The position numbers and the translations under genes were made by a program. From the NCBI GenBank assembly GCA_017983675.1, contig JAGOAZ010000012.1, forward strand, positions 1-48,205: a DNA stretch of 48,205 nt. The letters run 5' to 3'. Shown here piece by piece: positions 1 to 7,693 of the stretch. Positions within the stretch are counted from its first letter, which is position 1; each line of letters starts with the position of its first letter. This stretch comes from Fluviicola sp. Its GTDB lineage: Bacteria > Bacteroidota > Bacteroidia > Flavobacteriales_D > Crocinitomicaceae. Under the pieces are notes generated by a model that had not been told where the DNA came from, made no database searches, and worked only from the letters and a program-made list of their open reading frames with translations.

Positions 1-741
1 TTAGCGAAGTTCAAAAATCCGATTTCCATTAGTAGATCAGAGCTGATGCTTACGTCAAAAATTGGTTCAGCAAATACATATACGCGTTGTTTACGTGAAT
101 TGAATGATTGGGGATATATTGATTACAAACCTTCAAATAATCCGTATCGTGGTTCATTAGTCAACTTGTACAGATTTGATAATAGTTGTGATAATAGTAC
201 TGATAATAGTTGTGATAATAGTTGTGATAATAGTTGTGATAATAGTACTGATAATAGTACTGATACAACTCCTGTAATAGCAGTGCGACCTTATATAAAC
301 AATATAAACAATAATAAACATATAAACAAATTAAACAATATAAACTTTTTAGGTGTCGATTTAAAAAAAATCGACCAACCATCAATTTCAAAAAGTAAAG
401 ATGAAATTTCTTCTTCTGATGAAAAAGTAATGAAAGTTGCTAAGAATGAAAATCCAGTTGAAAAACCAAAAAAGCCAAAACCAATGTTTGAATTGCCAAC
501 CATCGAACAAGTCACTGCTTTTTTTCAAGAAAAAAATAGATCTGAATTGGAAGCCCAAAAATTCTTCAATCATTTTGAATCCAATGGATGGCTAGTTGGT
601 GGAAAAGCAAAAATGAAAAATTGGCATGCTGCAGCACGAAACTGGATCTTGAATTCCGACAAATTTCAAAGCGGAATACAACAAAAAAAGCCCGGAGATA
701 TTGCTATCAATCAAAACAAAGATTACAGTGTGCCACTCTAG
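1..741 (+). CDS. Winged-helix replication initiator (phage O / DnaT-like), 5' partial
   Basis: The reading frame is open from base 1, so the true start lies outside the window; the first internal ATG is at 46. The N-terminal part (about residues 1-60 of the visible protein) reads as a winged helix-turn-helix with a recognition-helix-like stretch (SANTYTRCLRELNDWGYI). A low-complexity linker of DNSC/DNST tetrapeptides and an Asn-rich stretch follow. The C-terminal part (about 165-225) resembles the aromatic-rich tail of phage replisome organisers (FFNHFESNGW...NWHAAARNWI). A DnaC-type loader lies just downstream, which fits an initiator/loader pair like lambda O and P. The linker DNA is itself repetitive and may be an origin (see the repeat features). 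Role in replication is inferred from domain order and neighbour; the exact family is not certain. Confidence 0.65.
   Translation, partial: LAKFKNPISISRSELMLTSKIGSANTYTRCLRELNDWGYIDYKPSNNPYRGSLVNLYRFDNSCDNSTDNSCDNSCDNSCDNSTDNSTDTTPVIAVRPYINNINNNKHINKLNNINFLGVDLKKIDQPSISKSKDEISSSDEKVMKVAKNENPVEKPKKPKPMFELPTIEQVTAFFQEKNRSELEAQKFFNHFESNGWLVGGKAKMKNWHAAARNWILNSDKFQSGIQQKKPGDIAINQNKDYSVPL
178..261 (+). repeat. Seven 12-bp tandem repeats in the initiator gene
   Basis: Seven perfectly phased 12-bp units of the form GATAATAGTTGT or GATAATAGTACT run without interruption and encode the DNSC/DNST linker. Because the unit is a multiple of three, copy number can change without breaking the frame. They are candidate initiator-binding iterons, since they lie next to an AT-rich stretch and a hairpin inside a replication gene. 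Confidence 0.85.
291..345 (+). repeat. AT-rich TATAAAC repeats (candidate unwinding element)
   Basis: This stretch is almost pure A/T with four exact copies of TATAAAC (294-300, 303-309, 321-327, 339-345) and two variants (AATAAAC, TTAAAC). It follows the 12-bp iterons by about 30 bp. A perfect inverted repeat, GTCGATTT (355-362) with AAATCGAC (368-375), follows it. Iterons, then AT-rich DNA, then a hairpin is the usual layout of an origin, but origin function is inferred. Confidence 0.55.
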
Positions 742-990
742 ATCCAAAACTACGAAGTTCGATCTAAAAAGGGTCGCCTTATGAAATGAATGAGAGCAGT
801 GAACTGAAGCAAGGGCACCATGCCGGAAGCCGACGCTTTTGTTAGCGAAGCGAGAAAGCAAAGGATCACCGGCAAGGTCTTGGCTTCAGGAATGGAACGA
901 AATGAAGTTCATACAGCGACGAGCTTTCTTTTGCCAACTTTTCTTTGGCGGGCAAAGAAAAGTGGAGAATATTAATTTAATAAAATTACT
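742..990. other. Intergenic GC-richer segment with a perfect hairpin
   Basis: No gene is seen between the initiator and the helicase loader. The segment is purine-rich on the + strand and richer in G+C than its flanks. At 937-963 an 11-bp perfect stem, ACTTTTCTTTG with CAAAGAAAAGT, encloses a GCGGG loop. No T-tract follows, so it is not a classical terminator. It looks like an extragenic repeat or structured element rather than a promoter. Confidence 0.5.
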
Positions 991-1617
991 ATGCTTGAAA
1001 AATGTTATACCCTTGTAGATGGTTGTCGACAATTCGACTTCCTCACCTGCGTGCGCTACCTCAATTACCTTGGTCAACAAAAATACGGGCACAATTTTCA
1101 CTTGCGCCCAGCCGACAAATTGATTTTACACAAATTGATTTCGTATGCCATTTCCTCGGAAGAACAGTGCGAAGTGTATGATCTTGATTTGAAGAAAGGT
1201 ATTTTGTTAACAGGTCCAGTTGGTTGTGGGAAAACATCATTAATGACCTTGTTGCAAGCGTTCATGTATAATTTTCAGCGTTACCAAGTCAAAGAAACAC
1301 GACAGATTGCTGCAGAATTTAACAAAGATGGTTTTGAAGTAATCCACAAATATGGCATGCGCGAAAAAGCATTTTGTTTAGATGATTTGGGAGTGGAGCA
1401 CACAAGCAAACACTTCGGGAACGAATGCAATACCGTTGCTGAAATTCTGCTGCAACGCTATGATTTATTTGCCAATCAAGGTATTGTCACCCATGCAACC
1501 ACCAATTTGAATGCCGATGAATTGGAGGACATTTACGGTATTCGTGTCCGTTCGCGTTTACGTTCCATGTTCAATCTCATCACATTTCCCAACGATACAA
1601 CCGACAAACGCAAATGA
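991..1617 (+). CDS. DnaC/IstB-like helicase-loader ATPase
   Basis: This 208-aa P-loop ATPase has Walker A GPVGCGKT at residues 75-82 and Walker B FCLDDLG around 128-134 (D131, D132), followed by a sensor-like THATTNL stretch and an arginine-rich segment (RVRSRLRSMF) near the C-terminus. This is the AAA+ core of DnaC/IstB proteins that load the replicative helicase. There is no transposase next to it, while a winged-helix initiator lies upstream, so helicase loading for element replication is the better reading than an IstB transposition helper. The start is an ATG after an A/T-rich leader. The stop overlaps the ATG of the amidase gene (ATGA), implying co-translation. Confidence 0.8.
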   Translation: MLEKCYTLVDGCRQFDFLTCVRYLNYLGQQKYGHNFHLRPADKLILHKLISYAISSEEQCEVYDLDLKKGILLTGPVGCGKTSLMTLLQAFMYNFQRYQVKETRQIAAEFNKDGFEVIHKYGMREKAFCLDDLGVEHTSKHFGNECNTVAEILLQRYDLFANQGIVTHATTNLNADELEDIYGIRVRSRLRSMFNLITFPNDTTDKRK

Positions 1618-2312
1618 TAATCCCACTAAACAATCAAAAAATGAAAACAAAACTCCCAAAACTCGACACGTCGAAAATCGTTCAAATACGTTTGAAAGAA
1701 ACCCAATATTACCAGGAAGAATTTCCCAAGAAACAAATCGTGATTCACCACACCGTTTCCAACGGCAATGCAAAGAATGTTGTCGCTTGGTGGGGAAAAA
1801 CACCTGCTCGCATTGGTGTTGCTTTCGTTATCGATCGAGCAGGAATCATCCACCAATGTTTCAGTTCCAAACATTGGGCGCATCATTTAGGGATCAAGAG
1901 CGCGAAAAACAAACAATTGAATCAACAGTCCATCGGAATTGAATTATGCGCTTGGGGATCATTAAAACGCAGTGATTTGAAGCTTGGAATCGTAGCACAA
2001 TTCACCTCATCAACAGGAACAATCGTTCCAAACGATGAGGTCATTGCATTAGAAAAGCCATTCCGAGGTTCAAAGTATTATCAAAAATACACCGACAAAC
2101 AGTTGAAAACCCTTCAAATACTACTGAACTACCTGTGCGAAACCTACAACATTCCAAACACCTACAATTCCGATATGTGGGATTATTCAAGGTCGGCCAT
2201 AAATGGAAGTCCTGGAATATTTACCCACGTTAGTTTCCGGAAAGATAAAAGCGATTGTTTCCCGCAGGAGGAGTTGGTGGAGGTTTTGAGAGGTCAACCA
2301 TATTTAAAATAA
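1614..2312 (+). CDS. N-acetylmuramoyl-L-alanine amidase (endolysin type, Amidase_2)
   Basis: This 232-aa protein matches the Amidase_2/PGRP fold. It has a zinc-ligand region VIHHTVS (H45, H46), an AHHLG segment at 89-93, IGIELCAWG at 107-115, and a C-terminal THVSFRKDKSDCFP that carries the last His and Cys/Asp of the site. These enzymes cut the amide bond between N-acetylmuramic acid and L-alanine in peptidoglycan. No signal peptide is visible, which fits a phage-type lysin released by a holin; small membrane proteins at 13010-13713 could play that part. The start at 1614 overlaps the previous stop; ATG at 1641 with a very A-rich leader is a credible alternative start. Confidence 0.82.
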   Translation: MIIPLNNQKMKTKLPKLDTSKIVQIRLKETQYYQEEFPKKQIVIHHTVSNGNAKNVVAWWGKTPARIGVAFVIDRAGIIHQCFSSKHWAHHLGIKSAKNKQLNQQSIGIELCAWGSLKRSDLKLGIVAQFTSSTGTIVPNDEVIALEKPFRGSKYYQKYTDKQLKTLQILLNYLCETYNIPNTYNSDMWDYSRSAINGSPGIFTHVSFRKDKSDCFPQEELVEVLRGQPYLK

Positions 2313-2645
2313 AACATGAGTAATAAGGCTTTTTTGATGTGTTTTTAAGAGATTTGGTTGGTTTTCAAACATTATATTAGTGTTTGTTCTAAAAATCACT
2401 TTTATCACAATATAATTTGACATTGTTTGTAGTCTAGTACTTGAATTTTATCTAAATTCAACCCATAAAATAAAGAAATGAATCAAATCACTAAATTTCA
2501 ATTAAAAATTAGCGTTGATCATTTTATTTTTTTTTACAAAAAACATTAAAAACTATTTGATCAAATTATTTGCATTTTCAATTACGTAACAAAATTGATA
2601 TCCAAATCAAATGATTTAATTACTAATATACTTGAATTATAAAAC
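2313..2645. other. AT-rich intergenic region before the R-M operon
   Basis: No gene, hairpin terminator or convincing TAnnTTTG box was recognised in this 333-bp stretch. It is very AT-rich and must hold the hsdM promoter, because the upstream gene is on the same strand but functionally unrelated. It also marks the switch from phage-like genes to the defence cargo. Confidence 0.4.
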
Positions 2646-4454
2646 ATGAGCTTAAATACACAAAGCCTTCAACCAATTATCAACTTTATCTGGACTGTTG
2701 CTGACGATGTTCTAATCAACAAATTTTTAGAAAATCAGTACCAAGATGTAATACTTCCAATGACCGTTTTACGTCGTTTGGATTTAGCACTGGAACCAAC
2801 AAAGGATAAAGTTTTAAAAACACACAACGAATTCAAAGATAAGATAGACAACCTTTCTGGATTGTTAACGAGCAAAGAACATGGATCAGGGTTGGCGTTT
2901 TACAATAACTCATCTTACACAATGAAAATGTTGTTGGATGATCCGAAAAATATCGATGCGAATTTCTTAGATTACTTAAATGGCTTTTCTGAAAATGTGC
3001 AGGACATCATTAGTAAATTCAAGTTCAGAAATCAATTAGAAACCTTTGAAACAACAGGAATCACATTCTCCCTAATTGAAAAATTCTGTAATCCTAAGGT
3101 TGAATTAAGTCCAGATAAGATTTCTCCAATGGCAATGGGGTACATGTTTGAAGACTTGATTCGAAGATTTAATGAGAAAACCAACGCTGCTGCAGGTCGT
3201 CACTTTACACCCCGTGAGATCATCGAGTTAATGACGCATTTGGTTTATTTACCAGTGAAAGACAAAATAAAAAAAGGAACTTTTTTGGTTTATGATCCTT
3301 GTGCTGGTTCTGGAGCCATGCTAACGCAATCCAAGAAGTTTGCGACTGATCCTGAAGGCGAAGTCAAATCAGAGGCTACATTTCACCTATATGGTCAAGA
3401 GAACACAGGAGAAATGTATGCAGTTTGTAAATCGGATATGTTATTGAAAGGTGAGGACCCCGACAAAATCAAATTTGGTTCTACTTTGAGTGAGTACGGT
3501 TTTGACCCAGATTTAAAATTCAACTTCATGTTGACGAATCCTCCTTATGGTACAACTTGGAAGCAAGACCAAGAAAACTTAAATGTAGGTTCAGGGAAAA
3601 AACTGGAAATCAATGATAAACGATTCAATCTGAAAATTAAAAACTTCAAAGGTGAATTAGAAGAAACGTGTTTAACTTCACGTAGCAACGACGGGCAACT
3701 AATGTTTATGCTCCACATGCTTTCTAAAATGAAAGACCCAAAAGATGGAGGTAGCCGAATTGCGTCAATTCATAACGGTTCAGCTTTGTTTACAGGTGAT
3801 GCAGGTAGCAGCGAAAGCGGTATTCGCCAATACATACTGGAAAATGATTTGTTGGAATGCATCATTCAGTTGCCCAATGATATGTTTTACAATACGGGAA
3901 TCACCACCTACATCTGGCTATTGACCAATGTGAAAGAAGAACGCAGAAAAGGCAAAGTGCAGTTGATTAATGCTTCGTCAGAAGGATTTTATAAAAATAT
4001 GAGAAAGCCCCTTGGAGATAAAAGAGTAGAACTTGGAACTCAAGATATTTTAAAAATCCAAGAACTATACTTTGCATTTGAAGAGAACGAGTACAGTATG
4101 GTCTTTGAAAATGAAGATTTTGGCTTTTATCAAATCACCGTTCACCAACCTGAAAGAGATGAAAACGGAAAAATAATTAAGGATTCAAAAGGCAATCCAA
4201 AATCTGATAGTGAATTGAAAGATTTTGAGAAAGTACCAATGAAAGAAAGCATTGCAGAATATTTCAAAAGAGAAGTTCTGCCCTTTGCTCCTGATGCTTG
4301 GTATGACAAGACTAAGATGAAAATGGGTTATGAAATTTCATTTACTAAGTACTTCTACAAATACGAACCATTGAGAGACCTTTCCGATATTGAAAATGAT
4401 ATTATGCAATTGGAAAAAGAAACAGATGGATTGTTAAATGAAATTGTTTCGTAA
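2646..4454 (+). CDS. hsdM: Type I restriction-modification DNA methyltransferase subunit
   Basis: This 602-aa HsdM has an N-terminal helical domain, then the N6-adenine methyltransferase core: SAM-binding motif I DPCAGSGAM at about 217-225 and catalytic motif IV NPPY at 298-301. The C-terminal region is predicted helical and would contact HsdS. With HsdS it forms the M2S methylase that protects host DNA, and it joins HsdR for restriction. The stop codon overlaps the hsdS start (TAATG), a typical coupled arrangement. Length and motifs are normal for the family. Confidence 0.95.
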   Translation: MSLNTQSLQPIINFIWTVADDVLINKFLENQYQDVILPMTVLRRLDLALEPTKDKVLKTHNEFKDKIDNLSGLLTSKEHGSGLAFYNNSSYTMKMLLDDPKNIDANFLDYLNGFSENVQDIISKFKFRNQLETFETTGITFSLIEKFCNPKVELSPDKISPMAMGYMFEDLIRRFNEKTNAAAGRHFTPREIIELMTHLVYLPVKDKIKKGTFLVYDPCAGSGAMLTQSKKFATDPEGEVKSEATFHLYGQENTGEMYAVCKSDMLLKGEDPDKIKFGSTLSEYGFDPDLKFNFMLTNPPYGTTWKQDQENLNVGSGKKLEINDKRFNLKIKNFKGELEETCLTSRSNDGQLMFMLHMLSKMKDPKDGGSRIASIHNGSALFTGDAGSSESGIRQYILENDLLECIIQLPNDMFYNTGITTYIWLLTNVKEERRKGKVQLINASSEGFYKNMRKPLGDKRVELGTQDILKIQELYFAFEENEYSMVFENEDFGFYQITVHQPERDENGKIIKDSKGNPKSDSELKDFEKVPMKESIAEYFKREVLPFAPDAWYDKTKMKMGYEISFTKYFYKYEPLRDLSDIENDIMQLEKETDGLLNEIVS

Positions 4455-5866
4455 TGGCAAAGTCAAGATATTCTTCCTACATATCATCAAAAACACTTTG
4501 GCAAAATGAAATTCCTAGCCATTGGCAGGAAACTGAATTGCGTATGTTGTTTGCCGACAATAAGAACAAGAATATTGGTCTTATTGAAAGAAATTTGCTT
4601 TCACTTAGTTACGGAAAGTTAAAACGAAAAGACATTGATAATGCTACTGGATTGGTGCCAGCGTCATTTGAAGGTTATCAAATAATTGATGAAGGTTTTA
4701 TTGTTTTACGATTTACCGATTTACAAAATGACAAGAAATCATTGCGTGTTGGATATGTTGAAGAAAGAGGAATTATCACGAGTGCATACATAGGTATTGC
4801 ACCAAAGGCAGATATTCACTCTAAGTATTTTTATTACCAACTTCATTTTTTAGACAAAATAAAGTACTTCTACAATTTAGGTGGTGGAGTTAGACAATCA
4901 TTGGCATTTAAAGAGTTTGGAAGAGAAGCAGTTTTAATTCCTCCAAAAGATGAACAAACCACCATCGCCAATTTCCTCGATTACAAGGTTGCTAAAATAG
5001 ACCGTTTTATTCGTAAGAAAAAGCAACTCATAAAACTCCTAAATGAGCAAAAAGCTGCTATAATTAGCCAAGCGGTTACGAAAGGCTTAGATCCAAATGT
5101 TAAAATGAAAGATAGCGGGATTGAGTGGTTGGGAGAAATTCCTGAGCATTGGGAAACATCCAAACTTACTGGTCTATGTTTATTTGTCCGAGGAAATTCA
5201 AGTTTTAAAAAGGATGAATTATTAAGCGAAGGTCAATTTGTTGCCTTGCAATACGGAAAGACTTACAAGATTGATGAGGTTAATGAAAATTATCAATTCT
5301 ATGTTAATGATGAGTTTTACAAAGCTTCTCAAGTTGTAAGTACTGGGGATGTTATTATTGTGTCGACATCAGAAACTGTTGAAGATTTAGGTCATTCTGC
5401 TTTTTACAATAGACCTGACTTAGGGTTGTTAGGTGGTGAACAAATAGTAATAAGACCAAATAATGATGAGTTGAATGGTAAGTATTTATGTTATTCTTCC
5501 AAGGTTTTCTCTAAAGAATTAAAAAAGTTTGCCACGGGAGTAAAAGTTTATAGGTTTAATATTAATAATCTAAAAACCATCTATATCGCTGTCCCACCTT
5601 TTCAAGAACAACAAGAAATAGTTAATTACATTGAATCAGAGTCTCGTAGAATTTACACCACCATATCTACTATCGAAAAGGAAATAGCGCTAACTCAAGA
5701 ATATAAAACAGCCCTCATCGCCGAAGCCGTAACTGGTAAAATTGATGTGCGTGATTTTGTGGTTCCGGAAGTTGTAGAACAAGAAACCTACGAGGAACTG
5801 GAAGAAGAATTGAAGATGGTTGCTGAGGATGAAGTGGAATATGAAAATGAAGATATTGAAGAATGA
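4454..5866 (+). CDS. hsdS: Type I restriction-modification specificity subunit
   Basis: This 470-aa HsdS has two target-recognition domains of the usual kind, each opening with an E-I-P-x-H-W motif (near residues 16-22 and 233-240). Each is followed by a helical spacer (FLDYKVAKIDRFIRKKKQLI in the centre; a second near the C-terminus ending ALIAEAVTGKIDVRDF). The two domains read the two halves of a bipartite DNA target. An acidic tail (EELEEELKMVAEDEVEYENEDIEE) follows the second coil. The gene overlaps hsdM by one base and the next gene by four. The recognised sequence cannot be read from the protein by eye. Confidence 0.93.
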   Translation: MAKSRYSSYISSKTLWQNEIPSHWQETELRMLFADNKNKNIGLIERNLLSLSYGKLKRKDIDNATGLVPASFEGYQIIDEGFIVLRFTDLQNDKKSLRVGYVEERGIITSAYIGIAPKADIHSKYFYYQLHFLDKIKYFYNLGGGVRQSLAFKEFGREAVLIPPKDEQTTIANFLDYKVAKIDRFIRKKKQLIKLLNEQKAAIISQAVTKGLDPNVKMKDSGIEWLGEIPEHWETSKLTGLCLFVRGNSSFKKDELLSEGQFVALQYGKTYKIDEVNENYQFYVNDEFYKASQVVSTGDVIIVSTSETVEDLGHSAFYNRPDLGLLGGEQIVIRPNNDELNGKYLCYSSKVFSKELKKFATGVKVYRFNINNLKTIYIAVPPFQEQQEIVNYIESESRRIYTTISTIEKEIALTQEYKTALIAEAVTGKIDVRDFVVPEVVEQETYEELEEELKMVAEDEVEYENEDIEE

Positions 5867-7344
5867 GTAAGAAACAATATACACATCATGAATTAATGCA
5901 GATGGCCATTGATGTCATGAATAATAGCGTCAATGAGCAAAGACCTGACGGTAAAGTTCCACCAAAAGTTGGTGCTGTGTTAGTTTTTCCAGATGGAAGA
6001 GTTGAGACTGCTTTTCGTGGTGAATTACGTGAAGGTGATCATGCGGAATTTACATTATTAGAAAGAAAGCTTGTAAATGAGAATGTTGAGGACTGTGTTT
6101 TGTACACCACTCTTGAACCATGTATTGAACGAAATCCTCCTAAAGTGCCCTGCTGTAGGAGGGTAACAAATGCACGCATCAAGAAAGTATTTATAGGTAT
6201 TGAAGACTATGACCCTAAAGGTAATGGTATCAGACATTTGCAAAAACACGGAGTTGAATATAAAATGTTTGACCGTGAATTTCAGCGTATTATTGAGAAA
6301 GAGAATGAAAAATTTTTGAAACAAGCGCTTCAAAGAAAAAAAGAATCCGAACTGGAAGAGGAAGAGGACTTGCGCACAACTATTGAACTTCCTATTGCAA
6401 ATTATGACAGTAGCAAGTTTTCAAATGAGGCACTCCAAAAGTTTATAAAGGAATCAAATTTGGATTTCAAACCAACAGATGAAGCATTTCTTGAATATTT
6501 GGCTGATTTTGGTGCAATGGAATGGGATAAAGAGAAAAAGCATTTTGTACCAACTGGAGTTGGCATCTTACTTTTTGGACAAAATCCACGCGCAAAATTC
6601 CAAAATGCAGTTTTGAAAGCCCATGTAAGCTATGGTAATAATAAAATCGAATCTAAGGATTTTGATCAAGCTTTGGTCCTTTTACCTGTACAAATTGAAG
6701 ATTGGTTGAAAAAGGTATTGCCGTTATCTAAAGACACAAGTGGTTTTAAACGAAAAGATATTCCTGACTTTCCAATAGGTGTTTTACGTGAAGCTATCGT
6801 CAACGCTTTAGTTCACAGAGATTATGAAGTTGAAGGTGCTAAATGTGAAATCAAAATTGATGAAGATAAAATAATTGTAACGAGTCCTGGAAAACCGCTT
6901 CCAGCTATTACTTTGCAAGAACTCAACACTTTTGAAGCGCCTTCGCTGAGTAGAAATCACATTATAACATATGCTTTTAGTTTAATGGATTATGTAGAGG
7001 AGAAAGGTTTCGGAATGAAAACATTCAAGTCACTTAACAAGGAACATGGCTTACCTATTCCTAAATATACTTTTAAAGAGCCATTTTTAACATTGACTTT
7101 TCCAAGAACAGTGGAAGGTATAAAGTCTTTTATTAAAACCGATGGCATAGATAATTTGAGTGATGAAGAATTGCGCTTTTATGAAATATTCAGAGAACAG
7201 GAATTTGTTACAAAATCTGAGTTCATTTCCTATACTCAATTGGCAGAAAGAAGTGCACAACGGTTACTTAAGAAGTTATCCGATAACGGTTTAATTATCT
7301 CTGTTGGGGTTGGAAAAAGTACAAAATATAAATTGAATGACTAA
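5863..7344 (+). CDS. Deaminase-GHKL ATPase-winged helix fusion inside the R-M operon
   Basis: This 493-aa protein has three parts. Residues 1-140 are a cytidine-deaminase-fold domain with the zinc signature H60-A-E62 and P86-C87...P-C97, most like the RibD-type HAE / TLEPC...PC pattern but with one extra residue between the cysteines. Residues about 170-420 match the C-terminal half of AlbA_2/RecG-like ATP-binding proteins (HATPase_c_4), including GVGILLFG, REAIVNALVHRDY (N box, about 308-320) and EEKGFGM (G-rich lid). Residues about 435-493 are a winged helix. AlbA_2-type ATP-binding proteins are known passengers of type I R-M operons; here a deaminase takes the place of the usual N-terminal AlbA_2 domain. 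The ATG overlaps the hsdS stop by 4 nt, so it is made with the R-M proteins. The deaminase looks catalytically intact; its substrate (free nucleotide, DNA or RNA) is unknown. Confidence 0.8.
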   Translation: MSKKQYTHHELMQMAIDVMNNSVNEQRPDGKVPPKVGAVLVFPDGRVETAFRGELREGDHAEFTLLERKLVNENVEDCVLYTTLEPCIERNPPKVPCCRRVTNARIKKVFIGIEDYDPKGNGIRHLQKHGVEYKMFDREFQRIIEKENEKFLKQALQRKKESELEEEEDLRTTIELPIANYDSSKFSNEALQKFIKESNLDFKPTDEAFLEYLADFGAMEWDKEKKHFVPTGVGILLFGQNPRAKFQNAVLKAHVSYGNNKIESKDFDQALVLLPVQIEDWLKKVLPLSKDTSGFKRKDIPDFPIGVLREAIVNALVHRDYEVEGAKCEIKIDEDKIIVTSPGKPLPAITLQELNTFEAPSLSRNHIITYAFSLMDYVEEKGFGMKTFKSLNKEHGLPIPKYTFKEPFLTLTFPRTVEGIKSFIKTDGIDNLSDEELRFYEIFREQEFVTKSEFISYTQLAERSAQRLLKKLSDNGLIISVGVGKSTKYKLND

Positions 7345-7450
7345 TCGCGCCAATTTGGCGCGTAAATGGCGCGCAAATGAAAGAGAAGATAAATCTATTT
7401 ACGCTTTCGCGCCAAAGTGGCGCGCAAATGGCGCGCAAAAATTGAAAGAC
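7345..7450. repeat. GGCGCG palindromic repeats after the fusion gene
   Basis: Directly after the stop codon is a perfect inverted repeat, CGCGCCAA (7346-7353) and TTGGCGCG (7355-7362). Further GGCGCG/CGCGCC palindromes occur up to about 7437, so there are five or more copies in about 95 bp of otherwise AT-rich DNA. Read one frame off from the gene, the segment encodes a short basic repeat peptide (RANLARKWRANE...PKWRANGAQ). It is more likely a protein-binding array or remnant of an alternative C-terminus than a gene. Confidence 0.6.
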
Positions 7451-7481
7451 AAATAAAAAGTAAGTATAGGTTTTCGACGAA

Positions 7482-7678
7482 GTTTAGACGTAATTTAGAT
7501 ACACTTTAGACGTAATTTAGATACGATTTAGACGTAATTCAAACTTTTTTCGCGAGTAAAACAAGAAAGAAGGAACAACAAAACCCTTTAAAATAGTGTG
7601 ATAAATAGCACTAAAGTAAAAGAAATATAAAAAAAGTCTAAACATGCTAATAAAAATATTTTAGACGAAGTTTAGACA
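7482..7678. promoter_or_regulatory. TTTAGACG iterons upstream of hsdR (candidate operator)
   Basis: TTTAGACGTAATT is repeated at exactly 22-bp spacing, starting at 7483, 7505 and 7527. Two further direct copies (TTTAGACG at 7660, TTTAGACA at 7671) and one inverted copy (GTCTAAAC at 7636-7643) lie just before the hsdR ATG at 7694. Regular iterons of this kind usually bind a dimeric or multimeric regulator. The winged helix of the preceding fusion protein is the obvious candidate, which would let it control hsdR separately from hsdM and hsdS. Confidence 0.6.
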
Positions 7679-7693
7679 TTATAAAATAACATT

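Noticed and set aside
12..45. Start of the first gene at ATG 46
   Set aside because: The winged-helix domain clearly extends upstream in frame to base 1, so the gene is cut by the window edge.
178..261. Possible CRISPR-like array
   Set aside because: Units are contiguous 12-bp repeats without spacers, inside a coding frame.
161..391. A - strand Tyr/His/Leu-rich frame opposite the initiator linker
   Set aside because: It is produced by the 12-bp repeats and AT-rich DNA read backwards.
1511..1942. A 143-residue + strand frame across the loader and amidase genes
   Set aside because: It is out of frame with two well-supported genes and rich in Arg, Asn, Thr and Gln; a shadow.
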